Counted from the first letter of the stretch, positions 1 through 8,130 are shown. The stretch is DNA of 22,135 nt from an uncultured Lachnospiraceae bacterium (GCA_910588965.1 CAJUSO010000041.1:1-22135); one strand, 5' to 3'. A program made the numbers and translations. Notes: a model not told the origin generated them from the letters alone.

Positions 1-2
1 TT

Positions 3-524
3 CTTGTTGCCATAAACCGCCATGCCGCAACAATACGGTATTCGTCAACATATTCAGAAACCACGCGCACCGTGATACCGATTGGCTTATATGCCATGAA
101 TGGGCTTTGGTATTGCCCCGCCTATTGTACAACAGCGAATCAAATCAGGGTGTTCCGGGTTGACCGTATCAAAGAAATCATAGAGGAAAAGCCTTATCCC
201 GAAGGGAAATACCCTATTCCTGCGTCAATTCAGGAATATCTTGAAAAAACAGATGTTAAACATGATTGCCACATGAAAATCCAATTGACGGACGTAGGAG
301 TGAAACGCTGTGAAAGTGAATGTTTACTTGCAAGCGGATTGGAAATATTTCCAACGGGCGGCGGGATAATTGACATGGAAATAAACCATGGTGCTTTAGA
401 ATGGGTTGCCGATTATATACTGCCATTTGGGAATGATGCCACTGTGTTAGAGCCAGCGGGGTTAAGAAAACGAATACAGCAAAAAATATACGAATTACAT
501 CAGCATTATTGCAAACCGGAATAG
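3..524 (+). CDS. WYL-domain transcriptional regulator, 3' part (gene enters from left edge)
   Basis: The reading frame is open from the first bases of the window to the stop at 522-524, so this is the C-terminal part of a longer gene; a GTG at 72 is only an internal codon. The visible protein (about 173 residues) resembles the WYL ligand-sensing domain of YafY/DeoR-like regulators: a segment ending in LYAMNGLWYCPAY, then a short loop and FRVDRIKEI, followed by the C-terminal extension common to these proteins. Family members are usually about 300 residues with an N-terminal helix-turn-helix, which would lie left of the window. WYL regulators bind small ligands or nucleic acid and control nearby genes; the target here is unknown. 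The assignment rests on the motif pattern only. Confidence 0.72.
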   Translation, partial: LVAINRHAATIRYSSTYSETTRTVIPIGLYAMNGLWYCPAYCTTANQIRVFRVDRIKEIIEEKPYPEGKYPIPASIQEYLEKTDVKHDCHMKIQLTDVGVKRCESECLLASGLEIFPTGGGIIDMEINHGALEWVADYILPFGNDATVLEPAGLRKRIQQKIYELHQHYCKPE

Positions 525-578
525 CCTGTTAAGCACATTACATGAGCATTGGCGCAAAGTACAGGATTTTACTAAAAA

Positions 579-611
579 GCGGCAGTCCTTTTCTTACTAG
601 GAAGCTGCCGC
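579..611 (-). terminator. Rho-independent terminator candidate downstream of the MATE gene
   Basis: Perfect 7-bp GC arms (GCGGCAG at 579-585 and CTGCCGC at 605-611) enclose a 19-nt loop. Read on the minus strand the hairpin is followed by TTTTTAGT, which suits termination of the minus-strand MATE transcript, although it lies about 165 bp past that stop codon. On the plus strand only a scattered T stretch follows, so termination of the WYL gene is possible but weaker. Confidence 0.5.
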
Positions 612-774
612 GTTATCATCTTTTACAGAATCTATTTTAGGTTGGGAATGGCCATTTCAAGGCTCTTCAAAAATGGGGTAGTAGTGGTGTGGCAATACCT
701 ATCGGGGTCTTGGAACCGTAGGATAATAGCCCTTTGGCCTGCCTGGGTTTGGTTGTTACCATGAATCTGATTAC

Positions 775-2124
775 TTAATCTAATGTTACAAGTTTTCTGA
801 CACAGGAATCTCTTGCATACATTACGATACAGAGAATCGCTAAAACAGTTTCTACGATTGGCTGTGCGGCAATGACACCGTCTAATTGCCAGAAACTATT
901 TAGGATAATGACTGCCGGGATAAATAGTATTACATTTCTCAAAACCGTAATGAGCAAGGATTTTACTGCCGCGCCTAATGCCTGGAAATAACTTGTTATC
1001 ATATGGATAACGCCGAGCATTGGCGCTGACAGGCCTAAAATGCTGATAAAGTATCCTGCCTGATGTATCAATGATTCTTCATGGAGGAATACGCTTGCCA
1101 GTTTCGTCCCAAATAAGCAAAATACAGCTAAAAAGATTGCTCCCAAAAGGATCCCGTAAATGACCGATATTTTTACTGCTTGCGCCATACGGTCTTTTTT
1201 GCCTGCGCCGTAGTAGTACCCGACGAGCGGGGCAACCCCCTGTGAAAGGCCGACCGACAGCATGATTGGAACCATATCAACTTTGTAGGCAATCCCATAT
1301 GATGCAACTGCATTGGAACCATAAACCCCGATAAGGTTGTTGAGGACAATATTGGAGACACTGAGCAAAACGGTAATGAGCGCACCAGGTATCCCAATGC
1401 CCACTACGCTGAAAACCATTTTTTTATGCGGCGCAAACTGTTTGATTGAAAGTGACGCCAGCTGGTTCCCCTTTCTTGCCGCCCTAACCATGAAAACCAG
1501 ATAATAAATTGTGGAACAGAAGAAGCCGAAGGATGTGGCAAGCGCAGCGCCGGCTGTTCCCCAACCTAATAAAACAATCAGAACAAAGTCAAAGACAATA
1601 TTTACAGTATTTCCAAGAGCCAGCCCGATGGTGCTTTCCTTGATAAAGCCAAGTGATCGGAGGAGGTGGACGAACCCATTGGAGAGGATAATAAAGGGAG
1701 CCCCAAGAAAAATATATTTCAGATAACTATAGGTATAAGCCATGTTTTCTGTGTCGGCGCCCGATATTTTTGCGATCGGTTCCAGAAAGAGGATTCCGGT
1801 AAGGAGAATAACAATTCCGGAAAATACCATTGCATACAGGCAAAAATTCAGCGTACTTCTGACTTCTTCATTTTTATCCTCTCCTAAAAGCCTGGCAATC
1901 ACACTATTTCCGCCCATGCCAAAAATAGAAGCAACAGACATAATAAATAAAAGAATCGGCGTACATAGGGTAACTGCGGCAATCATTGCAGGCTCTTTTG
2001 TCAGAGAAACAAAAAAAGTATCTGCGATATTATAAATCAGGGTTGTAAGCTGCCCTAACATGGCAGGCAATCCCATACGCATAACCGCTTTAGGAATGTT
2101 TTTTTCTTCAAATACCGTTGCCAT
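775..2124 (-). CDS. MATE family multidrug/metabolite efflux transporter
   Basis: A 449-residue polytopic membrane protein with about 12 hydrophobic segments in two similar halves, the usual size for MATE exporters, which move drugs or metabolites out of the cell using a Na+ or H+ gradient. The N-terminal stretch KAVMRMGLPAMLGQL and then LIYNIADTFFVSL match the family's first helix and the conserved Y-N-x-x-D-x-x-F-V element; the second half begins near VFSVVGIGIPGALITVLLS. The start is supported by GGAGG nine bases before the ATG on the minus strand. It is divergent from a Crp/Fnr-type regulator whose promoter shares the 98-bp gap, so local control by that regulator is likely. Substrate cannot be told from sequence. 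Confidence 0.93.
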   Translation of the reverse strand: MATVFEEKNIPKAVMRMGLPAMLGQLTTLIYNIADTFFVSLTKEPAMIAAVTLCTPILLFIMSVASIFGMGGNSVIARLLGEDKNEEVRSTLNFCLYAMVFSGIVILLTGILFLEPIAKISGADTENMAYTYSYLKYIFLGAPFIILSNGFVHLLRSLGFIKESTIGLALGNTVNIVFDFVLIVLLGWGTAGAALATSFGFFCSTIYYLVFMVRAARKGNQLASLSIKQFAPHKKMVFSVVGIGIPGALITVLLSVSNIVLNNLIGVYGSNAVASYGIAYKVDMVPIMLSVGLSQGVAPLVGYYYGAGKKDRMAQAVKISVIYGILLGAIFLAVFCLFGTKLASVFLHEESLIHQAGYFISILGLSAPMLGVIHMITSYFQALGAAVKSLLITVLRNVILFIPAVIILNSFWQLDGVIAAQPIVETVLAILCIVMYARDSCVRKLVTLD

Positions 2125-2150
2125 TCAATTTTACCTCCATAATCAAAACA

Positions 2151-2179
2151 TTGTATTTTGGGTGAGTATACGTTATAAT
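2151..2179 (+). promoter_or_regulatory. Sigma-A-type promoter of the Crp/Fnr-type regulator gene
   Basis: TTGTAT at 2151-2156 and a perfect TATAAT at 2174-2179 are 17 bp apart, placing the transcript start near 2186, ahead of the RBS at 2210-2215. On the opposite strand TACAAT (2150-2155) could act as the -10 of the divergent MATE gene, so the two promoters would overlap; its -35 is poor. Confidence 0.7.
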
Positions 2180-2192
2180 GATTAGGAAAACC

Positions 2193-2206
2193 AGGACATA
2201 TGTCCT
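2193..2206. promoter_or_regulatory. Perfect 14-bp palindrome, candidate operator
   Basis: AGGACATATGTCCT is a perfect inverted repeat just after the predicted start of the regulator transcript and 4 bp before its GGAGGG ribosome binding site. Position and symmetry fit a dimeric-repressor site for autoregulation of the Crp/Fnr-type gene and possibly the MATE gene. It does not match the classical FNR or CRP consensus, which fits a divergent family member. Confidence 0.45.
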
Positions 2207-2222
2207 GTTGGAGGGAAAATAT

Positions 2223-2885
2223 ATGAAAAGATTTTATGATAAAGCTCTCATTGAGACCTATCTGAAGAAAACAAAGTATGAATCCATAATGAGAGGCTTT
2301 CAGGAACATTTATTTGTTGCACAATACGATAAAGGCGAGTTTGTCACCATGCCATTGCAGCAAGAACACTTATTCCAGATAATCATCCAAGGCTTGGTAA
2401 GCATTTACTTTATTAGGGATGATGGGTCGGTATATTTTCTTGCAAACAGTAGGGAGGATGATATACTCGGTGAAATGGAAATCTTCCCACACCGATTAAG
2501 CAATGTCTATGCAGAATCAAATGATGATGTAATTTGCCTTGCTCTGCCAATCGGGGCAAGCAAACGTATGCTGCTGGAAAACTGCCAGTTTTTGCAGTTA
2601 GTATGTGAATCTTTAACAAAAAAAATGGAATCTATCACAACAAGCGACGCTGCCCCTGCAAGCTTAAAGCAGCGTGTCCTAACATACATGGGTTATAAAT
2701 GCAACGGGGGCGAGCTAAAGGGCTTGCAGCAGGCCGCATTTCAGTTAAATTGCAGCCCCCGCCAGCTACAGCGGATCCTTAATCAGTATGAAGCGGATGG
2801 GATGGTGGCCAAAACTGGAAAAGGAGCCTATAAACTTACGGCCTCTGCATTTTTGTCATTCAAAGCCCTTGTTGGAAAAATATAA
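2223..2885 (+). CDS. Crp/Fnr-family transcriptional regulator
   Basis: A 220-residue protein with a cyclic-nucleotide-binding-like beta-roll over roughly residues 20-125 (FQIIIQGLVSIYFIRDDGS, then ILGEMEIF) and a C-terminal winged helix-turn-helix near 160-205 containing QAAFQLNCSPRQLQRILNQY, the usual recognition-helix arrangement. No N-terminal cysteine cluster is present, so an FNR-type iron-sulfur sensor is unlikely. The start at 2223 is chosen because GGAGGG sits seven bases upstream; an in-frame ATG at 2178 overlaps the -10 box and would precede the transcript start. Its position divergent from a MATE exporter suggests it controls export in response to a small molecule. Effector unknown. 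Confidence 0.87.
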   Translation: MKRFYDKALIETYLKKTKYESIMRGFQEHLFVAQYDKGEFVTMPLQQEHLFQIIIQGLVSIYFIRDDGSVYFLANSREDDILGEMEIFPHRLSNVYAESNDDVICLALPIGASKRMLLENCQFLQLVCESLTKKMESITTSDAAPASLKQRVLTYMGYKCNGGELKGLQQAAFQLNCSPRQLQRILNQYEADGMVAKTGKGAYKLTASAFLSFKALVGKI

Positions 2886-2908
2886 GAATAGTTATAAGTT
2901 CCCCGTGT

Positions 2909-3296
2909 TTATGCTTTTTTAGCTAGAAGGAGGGAAGCATTTTCCAAAAGCTTGTGTTCAACAAAATGGTTGTGGTACATCTCCCAATATTTTTCTATAC
3001 AAAATCAATGTTACCGTCAAAGCTGGGTTGGTACATCCTGAATACGACGGGAATATCCTTTAGCTGCCATTGTTCTTCATAGGAATAACAGTGTACCATG
3101 CCTACCCGAAACCGTGGTTTTCTTCCATGCTGGCATTGATATAACCTATTGGGAAATTATTTTCTTTCAGGCAGATAGCATACGCATAGCCTTGCGGGCA
3201 TTCATATTTTGGAGCATATCTTTCTTCCTAAAATTTTATTGTTTCTCCAAGGTCCTTCAGGGTATGCCAAGGCAAAAATTTATTGGCTTCCTCTAA
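2909..3296 (-). pseudogene. Decayed GNAT-family N-acetyltransferase
   Basis: No intact ORF exists here, but minus-strand frames give consecutive acetyltransferase pieces: EANKFLPWHTLKDLGETIKF, an in-frame TAG at 3228-3230, then ERYAPKYECPQGYAYAICL and FPIGYINASMEENHGFG, a stop at 3102-3104, and in another frame VGMVHCYSYEEQWQLKDIP and VVFRMYQPSFDG. A further frame change gives EKYWEMYHNHFVEHKLLE to a TAA at 2909-2911. From memory of the family, the core between the FG and VGM pieces (roughly 45 residues holding the acetyl-CoA loop) is missing, as is the N-terminus. Damage: 5' truncation, internal deletion, two frame shifts and one stop. The similarity begins right at the 3' end of the response regulator gene. 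Confidence 0.8.
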
Positions 3297-3970
3297 TCCC
3301 CCATCCGGTATCCCATGCCCCGTACGGTCTTTATCAGTTCTGGCTTCTGCGGGTTTTCTTCGATTTTTTCCCGGAGGCGCTTAATATAAACGGTGAGGGT
3401 GTTGTCGTTTACAAACTCCCCAGCCATGTCCCAAAGGGTGTCCAGCAGCTGGTTCCTGGTGAGGACCATTCCCTTATGGTTCATAAAATGCAGCAGCAGC
3501 CGGTATTCCAGTGCAGACAGCAAAACCTCATGCCCGTCCTTTGCCACCGTCCCCTTGCCGATATCCACGCTTAACCCTTTGTATTCCAATAAAGCATTTG
3601 CTTTCCCATAGCGCCGTAGGACGTTATGGATCCGCGACACCAGTTCCCTTGGGCGGAAGGGTTTGGCAATGTAATCGTCTGCCCCCAGGTCTAGGCCTGC
3701 CACTACGCTGTACTCATCTCCGGAAGCCGTCAGGAAGATTACGGGGAGGCTTGTGTTGGATTTGACCGCCCGGCACAGGGCAAACCCATTCCCTTCTGCC
3801 AGGGAAACATCAAGGAGCATCAGGTCAAAAGCGTCTGGGGATTCCTTCAATAAGGAGAGCGCCTTTTCCTGCCCATCTACGGAGGTGATGGAGAACCCTT
3901 CCTTCTGTAAAAATTCTGTTAGATTACTTACAATTCCGATATCATCTTCTACCAATAAAATATGTGCCAT
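3293..3970 (-). CDS. OmpR/PhoB-family response regulator (orphan)
   Basis: A 225-residue two-component response regulator. The receiver domain (1-118) has the acidic pair D9/D10, phosphoacceptor D54 in DLMLLDVSL, T81 and K103 (IAKPF). The C-terminal winged-helix DNA-binding domain (about 128-225) has the OmpR-type LSALEYRLLLHFMNH, the recognition segment NTLTVYIKRLREKIE and TVRGMGYRM. An AGGAGG lies 10 bases before the ATG. Such genes, especially BceR/VanR-like ones that control envelope-stress exporters, normally sit next to a histidine kinase; none is present on either side. The downstream position holds the broken acetyltransferase instead, suggesting the kinase was lost by deletion. The gene itself looks intact. 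Confidence 0.92.
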   Translation of the reverse strand: MAHILLVEDDIGIVSNLTEFLQKEGFSITSVDGQEKALSLLKESPDAFDLMLLDVSLAEGNGFALCRAVKSNTSLPVIFLTASGDEYSVVAGLDLGADDYIAKPFRPRELVSRIHNVLRRYGKANALLEYKGLSVDIGKGTVAKDGHEVLLSALEYRLLLHFMNHKGMVLTRNQLLDTLWDMAGEFVNDNTLTVYIKRLREKIEENPQKPELIKTVRGMGYRMGD

Positions 3971-3997
3971 AACATCTGCCCCTCCTTTCTGGTTCTA

Positions 3998-4031
3998 TAG
4001 GCGCCGGTGTGTTTGGCTGTGGAAGCGCCTA
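3998..4031 (-). other. Leader hairpin upstream of the response regulator
   Basis: TAGGCGC and GCGCCTA (3998-4004 and 4025-4031) form a perfect 7-bp inverted repeat with a 20-nt loop in the predicted 5' leader of the regulator mRNA, between its promoter and its RBS. No terminator-like T run follows. Function unknown. Confidence 0.35.
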
Positions 4032-4038
4032 GAAAACC

Positions 4039-4068
4039 AGTATATCATCCCGCGCTATTTTTTGTAAA
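4039..4068 (-). promoter_or_regulatory. Promoter of the response regulator gene
   Basis: On the minus strand TTTACA (4063-4068) and TATACT (4039-4044) are separated by 18 bp, giving a leader of about 60 nt before the ATG at 3970. Confidence 0.55.
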
Positions 4069-4160
4069 GGAAAGATTGCGCTTGTAGGCTAGGGTGTAAT
4101 GTGATACCATAGAGCCATCCCTAAGGTAAAATGACATTGAATAGAAAGGAGAACCCCCAA

Positions 4161-5102
4161 ATGAAAAAATATGGTTTTGGCGTAGACATAGGAGGGACCA
4201 CCTGTAAAATCGGCCTTTTTGAGACGACGGGGAAGCTATTGGAAAAATGGGAAATCCCAACAGATACCCAAGAGGAGGGCAAAAACATCCTTCCGGACGT
4301 TGCAGCTTCCCTGAGCCAGAAGATGAAGGAGAAGGGTATCCCCCAAGGCGAGGTAGAGGGCATTGGGATTGGGATCCCAGGGCCTGTAGAGGCAAATGGG
4401 GTTGTGCCGGTGTGCGTAAACCTGGGCTGGAAGGACATGGATGTCCCAAAGGAAATGCAGTCCCTGATGGAAGGCCTCCCTGTAAAGGCCGGGAATGACG
4501 CAAATGTGGCGGCTCTGGGCGAGATGTGGCAGGGCGGCGGCAAAGGCTGCAAGAGCCTGGTGATGGTGACTTTGGGAACTGGCGTAGGCGGCGGGATTAT
4601 CGTCCATGGGCAGATTGTTGCCGGGGCAAACGGAGCCGGAGGGGAAATCGGCCATATCACTGTGAACCCCCATGAAAGCATTCCCTGCAACTGCGGAAGG
4701 AAAGGCTGCCTGGAGCAGTATGCCTCAGCTACGGGGATTACCCGCCTCGCCAAGGAATGGCTGGCGCAGGGGCAGGGAGAAAGCCTGCTGGATCAGGCAG
4801 GGGAGGTTTCTGCCAAGTCTGTTTTTGACGCATATAAGCAGCAGGATAAGGCCGCCCAGGAAATCGTAGGCAAATTTGCCAGGATTTTGGGAAATGCCTT
4901 GAGCAACATTGCCTGCGTAACAGACCCAGAGGTTTTTGTGATTGGAGGCGGTGTCTCCAAGGCAGGCGCGCCATTGCTGGAGGCCGTGGAAGTGGCGTAC
5001 CAGGAAGCGGCGTTCTCTTCTTGTGCAGGCGCAAAGTTTGCGTTAGCTTCCCTGGGCAATGACGCTGGGATTTATGGCGGCGTGAAGATGGTACTGGAGT
5101 AA
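4161..5102 (+). CDS. glcK: ROK-family glucokinase
   Basis: A 313-residue ROK kinase, expected to phosphorylate glucose to glucose-6-phosphate in the cytoplasm. Visible hallmarks: the phosphate-binding loop DIGGTT (residues 9-14), the GIGIPGPV segment near 68-76, catalytic D113 in GNDANVAALGE, GTGVGGG near 139-145, the GEIGH motif (161-165) and the zinc motif CNCGRKGCLE with C176, C178 and C183 working with H165. The length equals that of typical clostridial and bacillar glucokinases. The start at 4161 has AAAGGAG nine bases upstream; the longer in-frame start at 4131 has no good RBS. It stands alone between the divergent response regulator and the promoter of the next gene. Other ROK hexose kinases are possible, but the set of motifs fits glucokinase best. 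Confidence 0.9.
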   Translation: MKKYGFGVDIGGTTCKIGLFETTGKLLEKWEIPTDTQEEGKNILPDVAASLSQKMKEKGIPQGEVEGIGIGIPGPVEANGVVPVCVNLGWKDMDVPKEMQSLMEGLPVKAGNDANVAALGEMWQGGGKGCKSLVMVTLGTGVGGGIIVHGQIVAGANGAGGEIGHITVNPHESIPCNCGRKGCLEQYASATGITRLAKEWLAQGQGESLLDQAGEVSAKSVFDAYKQQDKAAQEIVGKFARILGNALSNIACVTDPEVFVIGGGVSKAGAPLLEAVEVAYQEAAFSSCAGAKFALASLGNDAGIYGGVKMVLE

Positions 5103-5255
5103 GCAAAAGCAGGAAAACTGCCCTTGGGATAGGCTTGGGAGAAAGGGTGGATGTGCCCTTAGATAGAATCACACAAAAAAGGGCTTCTCCAAAAGGCAAA
5201 TGTTATAAAATAGTAATAAAAAAGTAATATTTGTTCAGAAAATGTAAGAAGTGAC

Positions 5256-5284
5256 TTGAATCTCCTGTGAAAAAAGTTTATGAT
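5256..5284 (+). promoter_or_regulatory. Promoter of the Big_2/NlpC-P60 protein gene
   Basis: TTGAAT (5256-5261) and TATGAT (5279-5284) with an exact 17-bp spacer, giving a leader of about 80 nt. A short GCAGC/GCTGC hairpin lies within that leader. The 270-bp gap after the glucokinase gene shows no convincing terminator. Confidence 0.62.
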
Positions 5285-5373
5285 AGAAAAGGTAAAGAAA
5301 CCTGTTTGTTGTGGATGGCAGCGATTCCGGCTGCATTCCTTTTCATAATTTATGCACAGGAGGCATTGCACTA

Positions 5374-8028
5374 ATGAAATTCAAGAAATTTTTATCTATT
5401 GTGTTGGGCTGCTTGCTTTTAACGGAGACACCCTTTCATTCCCAGGCAGCTTCTATTTCACCGGCAATTTCCCAAGAGGCAGAGGTTTTAGGAGAACGTT
5501 CAGAGGAAACTCTTTTATCAGATGTAATAGATCCAGAGGCAGCGGATCCGGTATCCGAAGAAGCGGGGCAGGAAGCAGGCGGCGCCCAAGGCAAAGCCGG
5601 GGCAGCTGCACCAGGCAGCGCACAGGATGGCAGTACGGCAGTTTTCATAGATGGCACGCAGGATCCAAGTGCAGGCGCATCAGAGGGCGGCCCTGGGGAG
5701 GATGCCAATGAGCCGGGGGATTCCGATAGCCGAAGCGGCGCCCCATCCTTCCAGTTAAATTATAGTACATATACCCTTCCGGTTGGCGGCACTGTCCAAT
5801 TGTCAGGCGGGCAAGAGGGGCAGGCAGTGGTTTCCTGGGCTTCGGACCGGGAGGAAGTGGCTTCCGTAGACGGAGACGGGGTAGTAACGGCGCTCCAGGC
5901 AGGGGAAGCTGTTATTACAGCTACTTATACGTTTTCCACGGAGGCAGGCATAGAGACGGGCACGGCATCTTGCTTGGTTACCGTAGGGGAGGCTGTTTCC
6001 CTGGACAAGCAGTCCCTTACCTTATATATAGGGCAGGCAAAGAGCCTGAAGGTTTCTTCGGGTTCCCAGGATGGGGCTGTATGGAGTTCTTCCAACCCGG
6101 AGGTTGCCGCAGTGGATGCCAAAGGGAAAGTTACCCCCGTAAAAGCCGGTACGGCACAGGTTACAGTAACGGTAAATGGCATTACGGCCTCCTGTAAAGT
6201 AGTAGTGAAAAATCCAGAATTAAAATTAAAGGCGAAGGCCACCGTTTATATGAACAGTACGCTGAGCCTGAAAGCCACAGCTTCCCCTAAGGGGCAGGTG
6301 AAATGGAAGTCTTCCAACACCAAGGTGGCTGAGGTGACCTCCAAAGGCAAGGTGAAGCCCAAAAAGACAGGGGTAGTTACCATCACCGCTTCCTGTAATG
6401 GGGTCAAGCAGCAGTGCAGGGTTACCGTTAAGAAGTCATCTGTTAAATTAAATACCCAGGCGGCTGTCCTGTTTGAAGAGAATGAGTGCAGGCTGAAGGC
6501 TGCCGCTAACCCAGTGAAGGAATTGGAATGGATTTCCTCCAATACTAAGATTGCCAAGGTAGATGAAAATGGGACCATCATCGGCTTAAAAGCCGGTAAG
6601 GCTAAAATTACGGCGGCCGTCCCAGGGGCAAAGGCGACTTGCGAGGTAATGGTTATCAGCAACAACCATAAGATGAACCGCAGCGCCCAAAAGCTGATGA
6701 AAGGGAAAAGCACGGTACTGTATCTGAAGAACGTTTCTGGGCAGGATTCTGTTTCCTTCTCCCTGTCTGAGGGATCCAAGGACGTGGCAAAGATTTCCGC
6801 TTCCGGGAGCCAATGTAAAGTCACGGCCAAGAAGGCGGGCAAAGTTACCTTAACGGCTTCTTACCGGGTAATGGTAGATGGCAAATGGGTTAAGGGAGAG
6901 TCAGACTGTGATATTGAAGTAATAGACAGCGGGATTGTGCAGCAGCAGACGGCAGTGGCCGTAAAGGCCAAGAAAAGCCTGACGTTGAAAAACATAGAAA
7001 AGGAAGGGCTTGGGATATCTAAGACGGAGTGGTCTTCCTCTGACCCTGCGGTTGTCCAGGTCAGCGGCAAAGGTATGCTGACAGGGAAGAAGGAAGGTTC
7101 TGCTACGGTTATGGCAGCAGTGAGTTATTCAGACGGTTCAGTCCAGGAGTTTATTACCAATGTCAAGGTTTCGCAGCCTAAGGCAGCATCTAAGGCGGTT
7201 GTCCTGAGTTTAGGGAAGTCCCAGAAGGTGAAGCTTGAGGGCCTGAATGCCTACAGCACAGTGGACTGGGAGGTAAAGGATAAGGCTTTGGCGTCCATAG
7301 ATGCCAACGGCGTAGTCACCGCAGGGAACCAAGCAGGGAAGACGGAGATTTCCGTTGTAGCAGACGGGAAATCCATAAAACAGAAGCTGATTGTCACAAA
7401 TCCCCAGTTAAAGTCGTCCGAGGCCATGCTGGCTACGGGGAAGACGAAGAAGATGCCGATTACAGGGGCGTCCTCTAAGAGCAAGATTACCTATCTTTCC
7501 AAAAATACGGCAGTGGCCACAGTGAGCAAGTCCGGCGTGATTAAGGGCAAGTCCAGCGGTAAGGCAAAGATTGTGGCCAAGGTGGATGGGGTGAAGCTGG
7601 TATTCCAGGTAAAGGTTGTACATAAACGCGCCCTTGCAGCCTGTGAAAAAGGGCTTAAGATTATTAATAGTTCCAGGTACAGCCAGGCAAGGCGGATGTC
7701 CCATGGGTATTATGACTGCAGTTCGCTGGTATTCCGGGCATATGGATGCGATTCTGGGCTGCTGGGCGGGACGTCTTCCTGGGCGCCTACGGCAGCGTCG
7801 ATGGCGGCGCATTTGGAACGGGCAGGGAAAGTAATTTCCTACGGAGGCCTGGATGCGTCTAAGCTTATGCCAGGGGATTTGATTTTCTACAGCCGGGGCG
7901 GGAATGGGAGATACCGCAATATCTACCATGTATCCATGTATTATGGGAACGGCTACCGTTTGGAGAAGCCCCTTCGGGCATACAGCAGGTGGGGCAACAT
8001 CGCCATGATTGCAAGGCCTTTGAAATAA
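5374..8028 (+). CDS. Secreted multi-Big_2 protein with C-terminal NlpC/P60 peptidase domain
   Basis: An 884-residue exported protein. Residues 1-27 form a signal peptide (basic MKFKK, a hydrophobic run, then a cleavage-like SQAAS). Residues 28-125 are an acidic, Gly/Ala/Pro-rich linker. About eight Ig-like Big_2 repeats follow, each with the pattern of a strand, W-x-S-S-N-x-x-V-A-x-V, then G-x-V-x-x-x-K-x-G-x-A-x-I-T-A; repeats 2-8 are rich in lysine, as in cell-wall-binding bacterial Ig arrays. The last 130 residues are NlpC/P60-like with nucleophile C782 (YYDCSSLVFRAYG), GDLIFY near 834-839 and H852 (IYHVSMYYGNGY). Such proteins cleave peptide stems of peptidoglycan. The start at 5374 has CAGGAGG 10 bases upstream. 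It is monocistronic, with its own promoter and a hairpin downstream. Confidence 0.9.
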   Translation: MKFKKFLSIVLGCLLLTETPFHSQAASISPAISQEAEVLGERSEETLLSDVIDPEAADPVSEEAGQEAGGAQGKAGAAAPGSAQDGSTAVFIDGTQDPSAGASEGGPGEDANEPGDSDSRSGAPSFQLNYSTYTLPVGGTVQLSGGQEGQAVVSWASDREEVASVDGDGVVTALQAGEAVITATYTFSTEAGIETGTASCLVTVGEAVSLDKQSLTLYIGQAKSLKVSSGSQDGAVWSSSNPEVAAVDAKGKVTPVKAGTAQVTVTVNGITASCKVVVKNPELKLKAKATVYMNSTLSLKATASPKGQVKWKSSNTKVAEVTSKGKVKPKKTGVVTITASCNGVKQQCRVTVKKSSVKLNTQAAVLFEENECRLKAAANPVKELEWISSNTKIAKVDENGTIIGLKAGKAKITAAVPGAKATCEVMVISNNHKMNRSAQKLMKGKSTVLYLKNVSGQDSVSFSLSEGSKDVAKISASGSQCKVTAKKAGKVTLTASYRVMVDGKWVKGESDCDIEVIDSGIVQQQTAVAVKAKKSLTLKNIEKEGLGISKTEWSSSDPAVVQVSGKGMLTGKKEGSATVMAAVSYSDGSVQEFITNVKVSQPKAASKAVVLSLGKSQKVKLEGLNAYSTVDWEVKDKALASIDANGVVTAGNQAGKTEISVVADGKSIKQKLIVTNPQLKSSEAMLATGKTKKMPITGASSKSKITYLSKNTAVATVSKSGVIKGKSSGKAKIVAKVDGVKLVFQVKVVHKRALAACEKGLKIINSSRYSQARRMSHGYYDCSSLVFRAYGCDSGLLGGTSSWAPTAASMAAHLERAGKVISYGGLDASKLMPGDLIFYSRGGNGRYRNIYHVSMYYGNGYRLEKPLRAYSRWGNIAMIARPLK

Positions 8029-8110
8029 CAGGCGCAGCGGCAGAACTGGCGCTGGTAGGGATATCCCCCGTTCTAAGGCGGTGTTTCATGGATTTTTGTA
8101 TATGGCAGCG

Positions 8111-8130
8111 CAGCCCTGCCAGGGCTGTTT
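8111..8130 (+). terminator. Terminator-like hairpin after the NlpC/P60 gene
   Basis: CAGCCCT-GCC-AGGGCTG forms a 7-bp GC-rich stem with a 3-nt loop followed by only TTT. The T tract is short, so efficiency is doubtful; a second T-rich stretch follows at 8161-8182. Confidence 0.45.

Noticed and set aside
3114..3574. Plus-strand ORFs across the regulator's 3' end and the pseudogene
   Set aside because: They are shadows opposite the response regulator and GNAT remnant, with no RBS or family features.
5290..5373. Riboswitch in the leader of the Big_2/NlpC-P60 gene
   Set aside because: At about 80 nt with only one small hairpin it has no recognisable class-specific core.
7408..7929. Long minus-strand ORFs opposite the Big_2 protein, nrdD and glucokinase genes
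   Set aside because: Antisense shadows of GC-rich coding sequence; no RBS, and composition is atypical of proteins.
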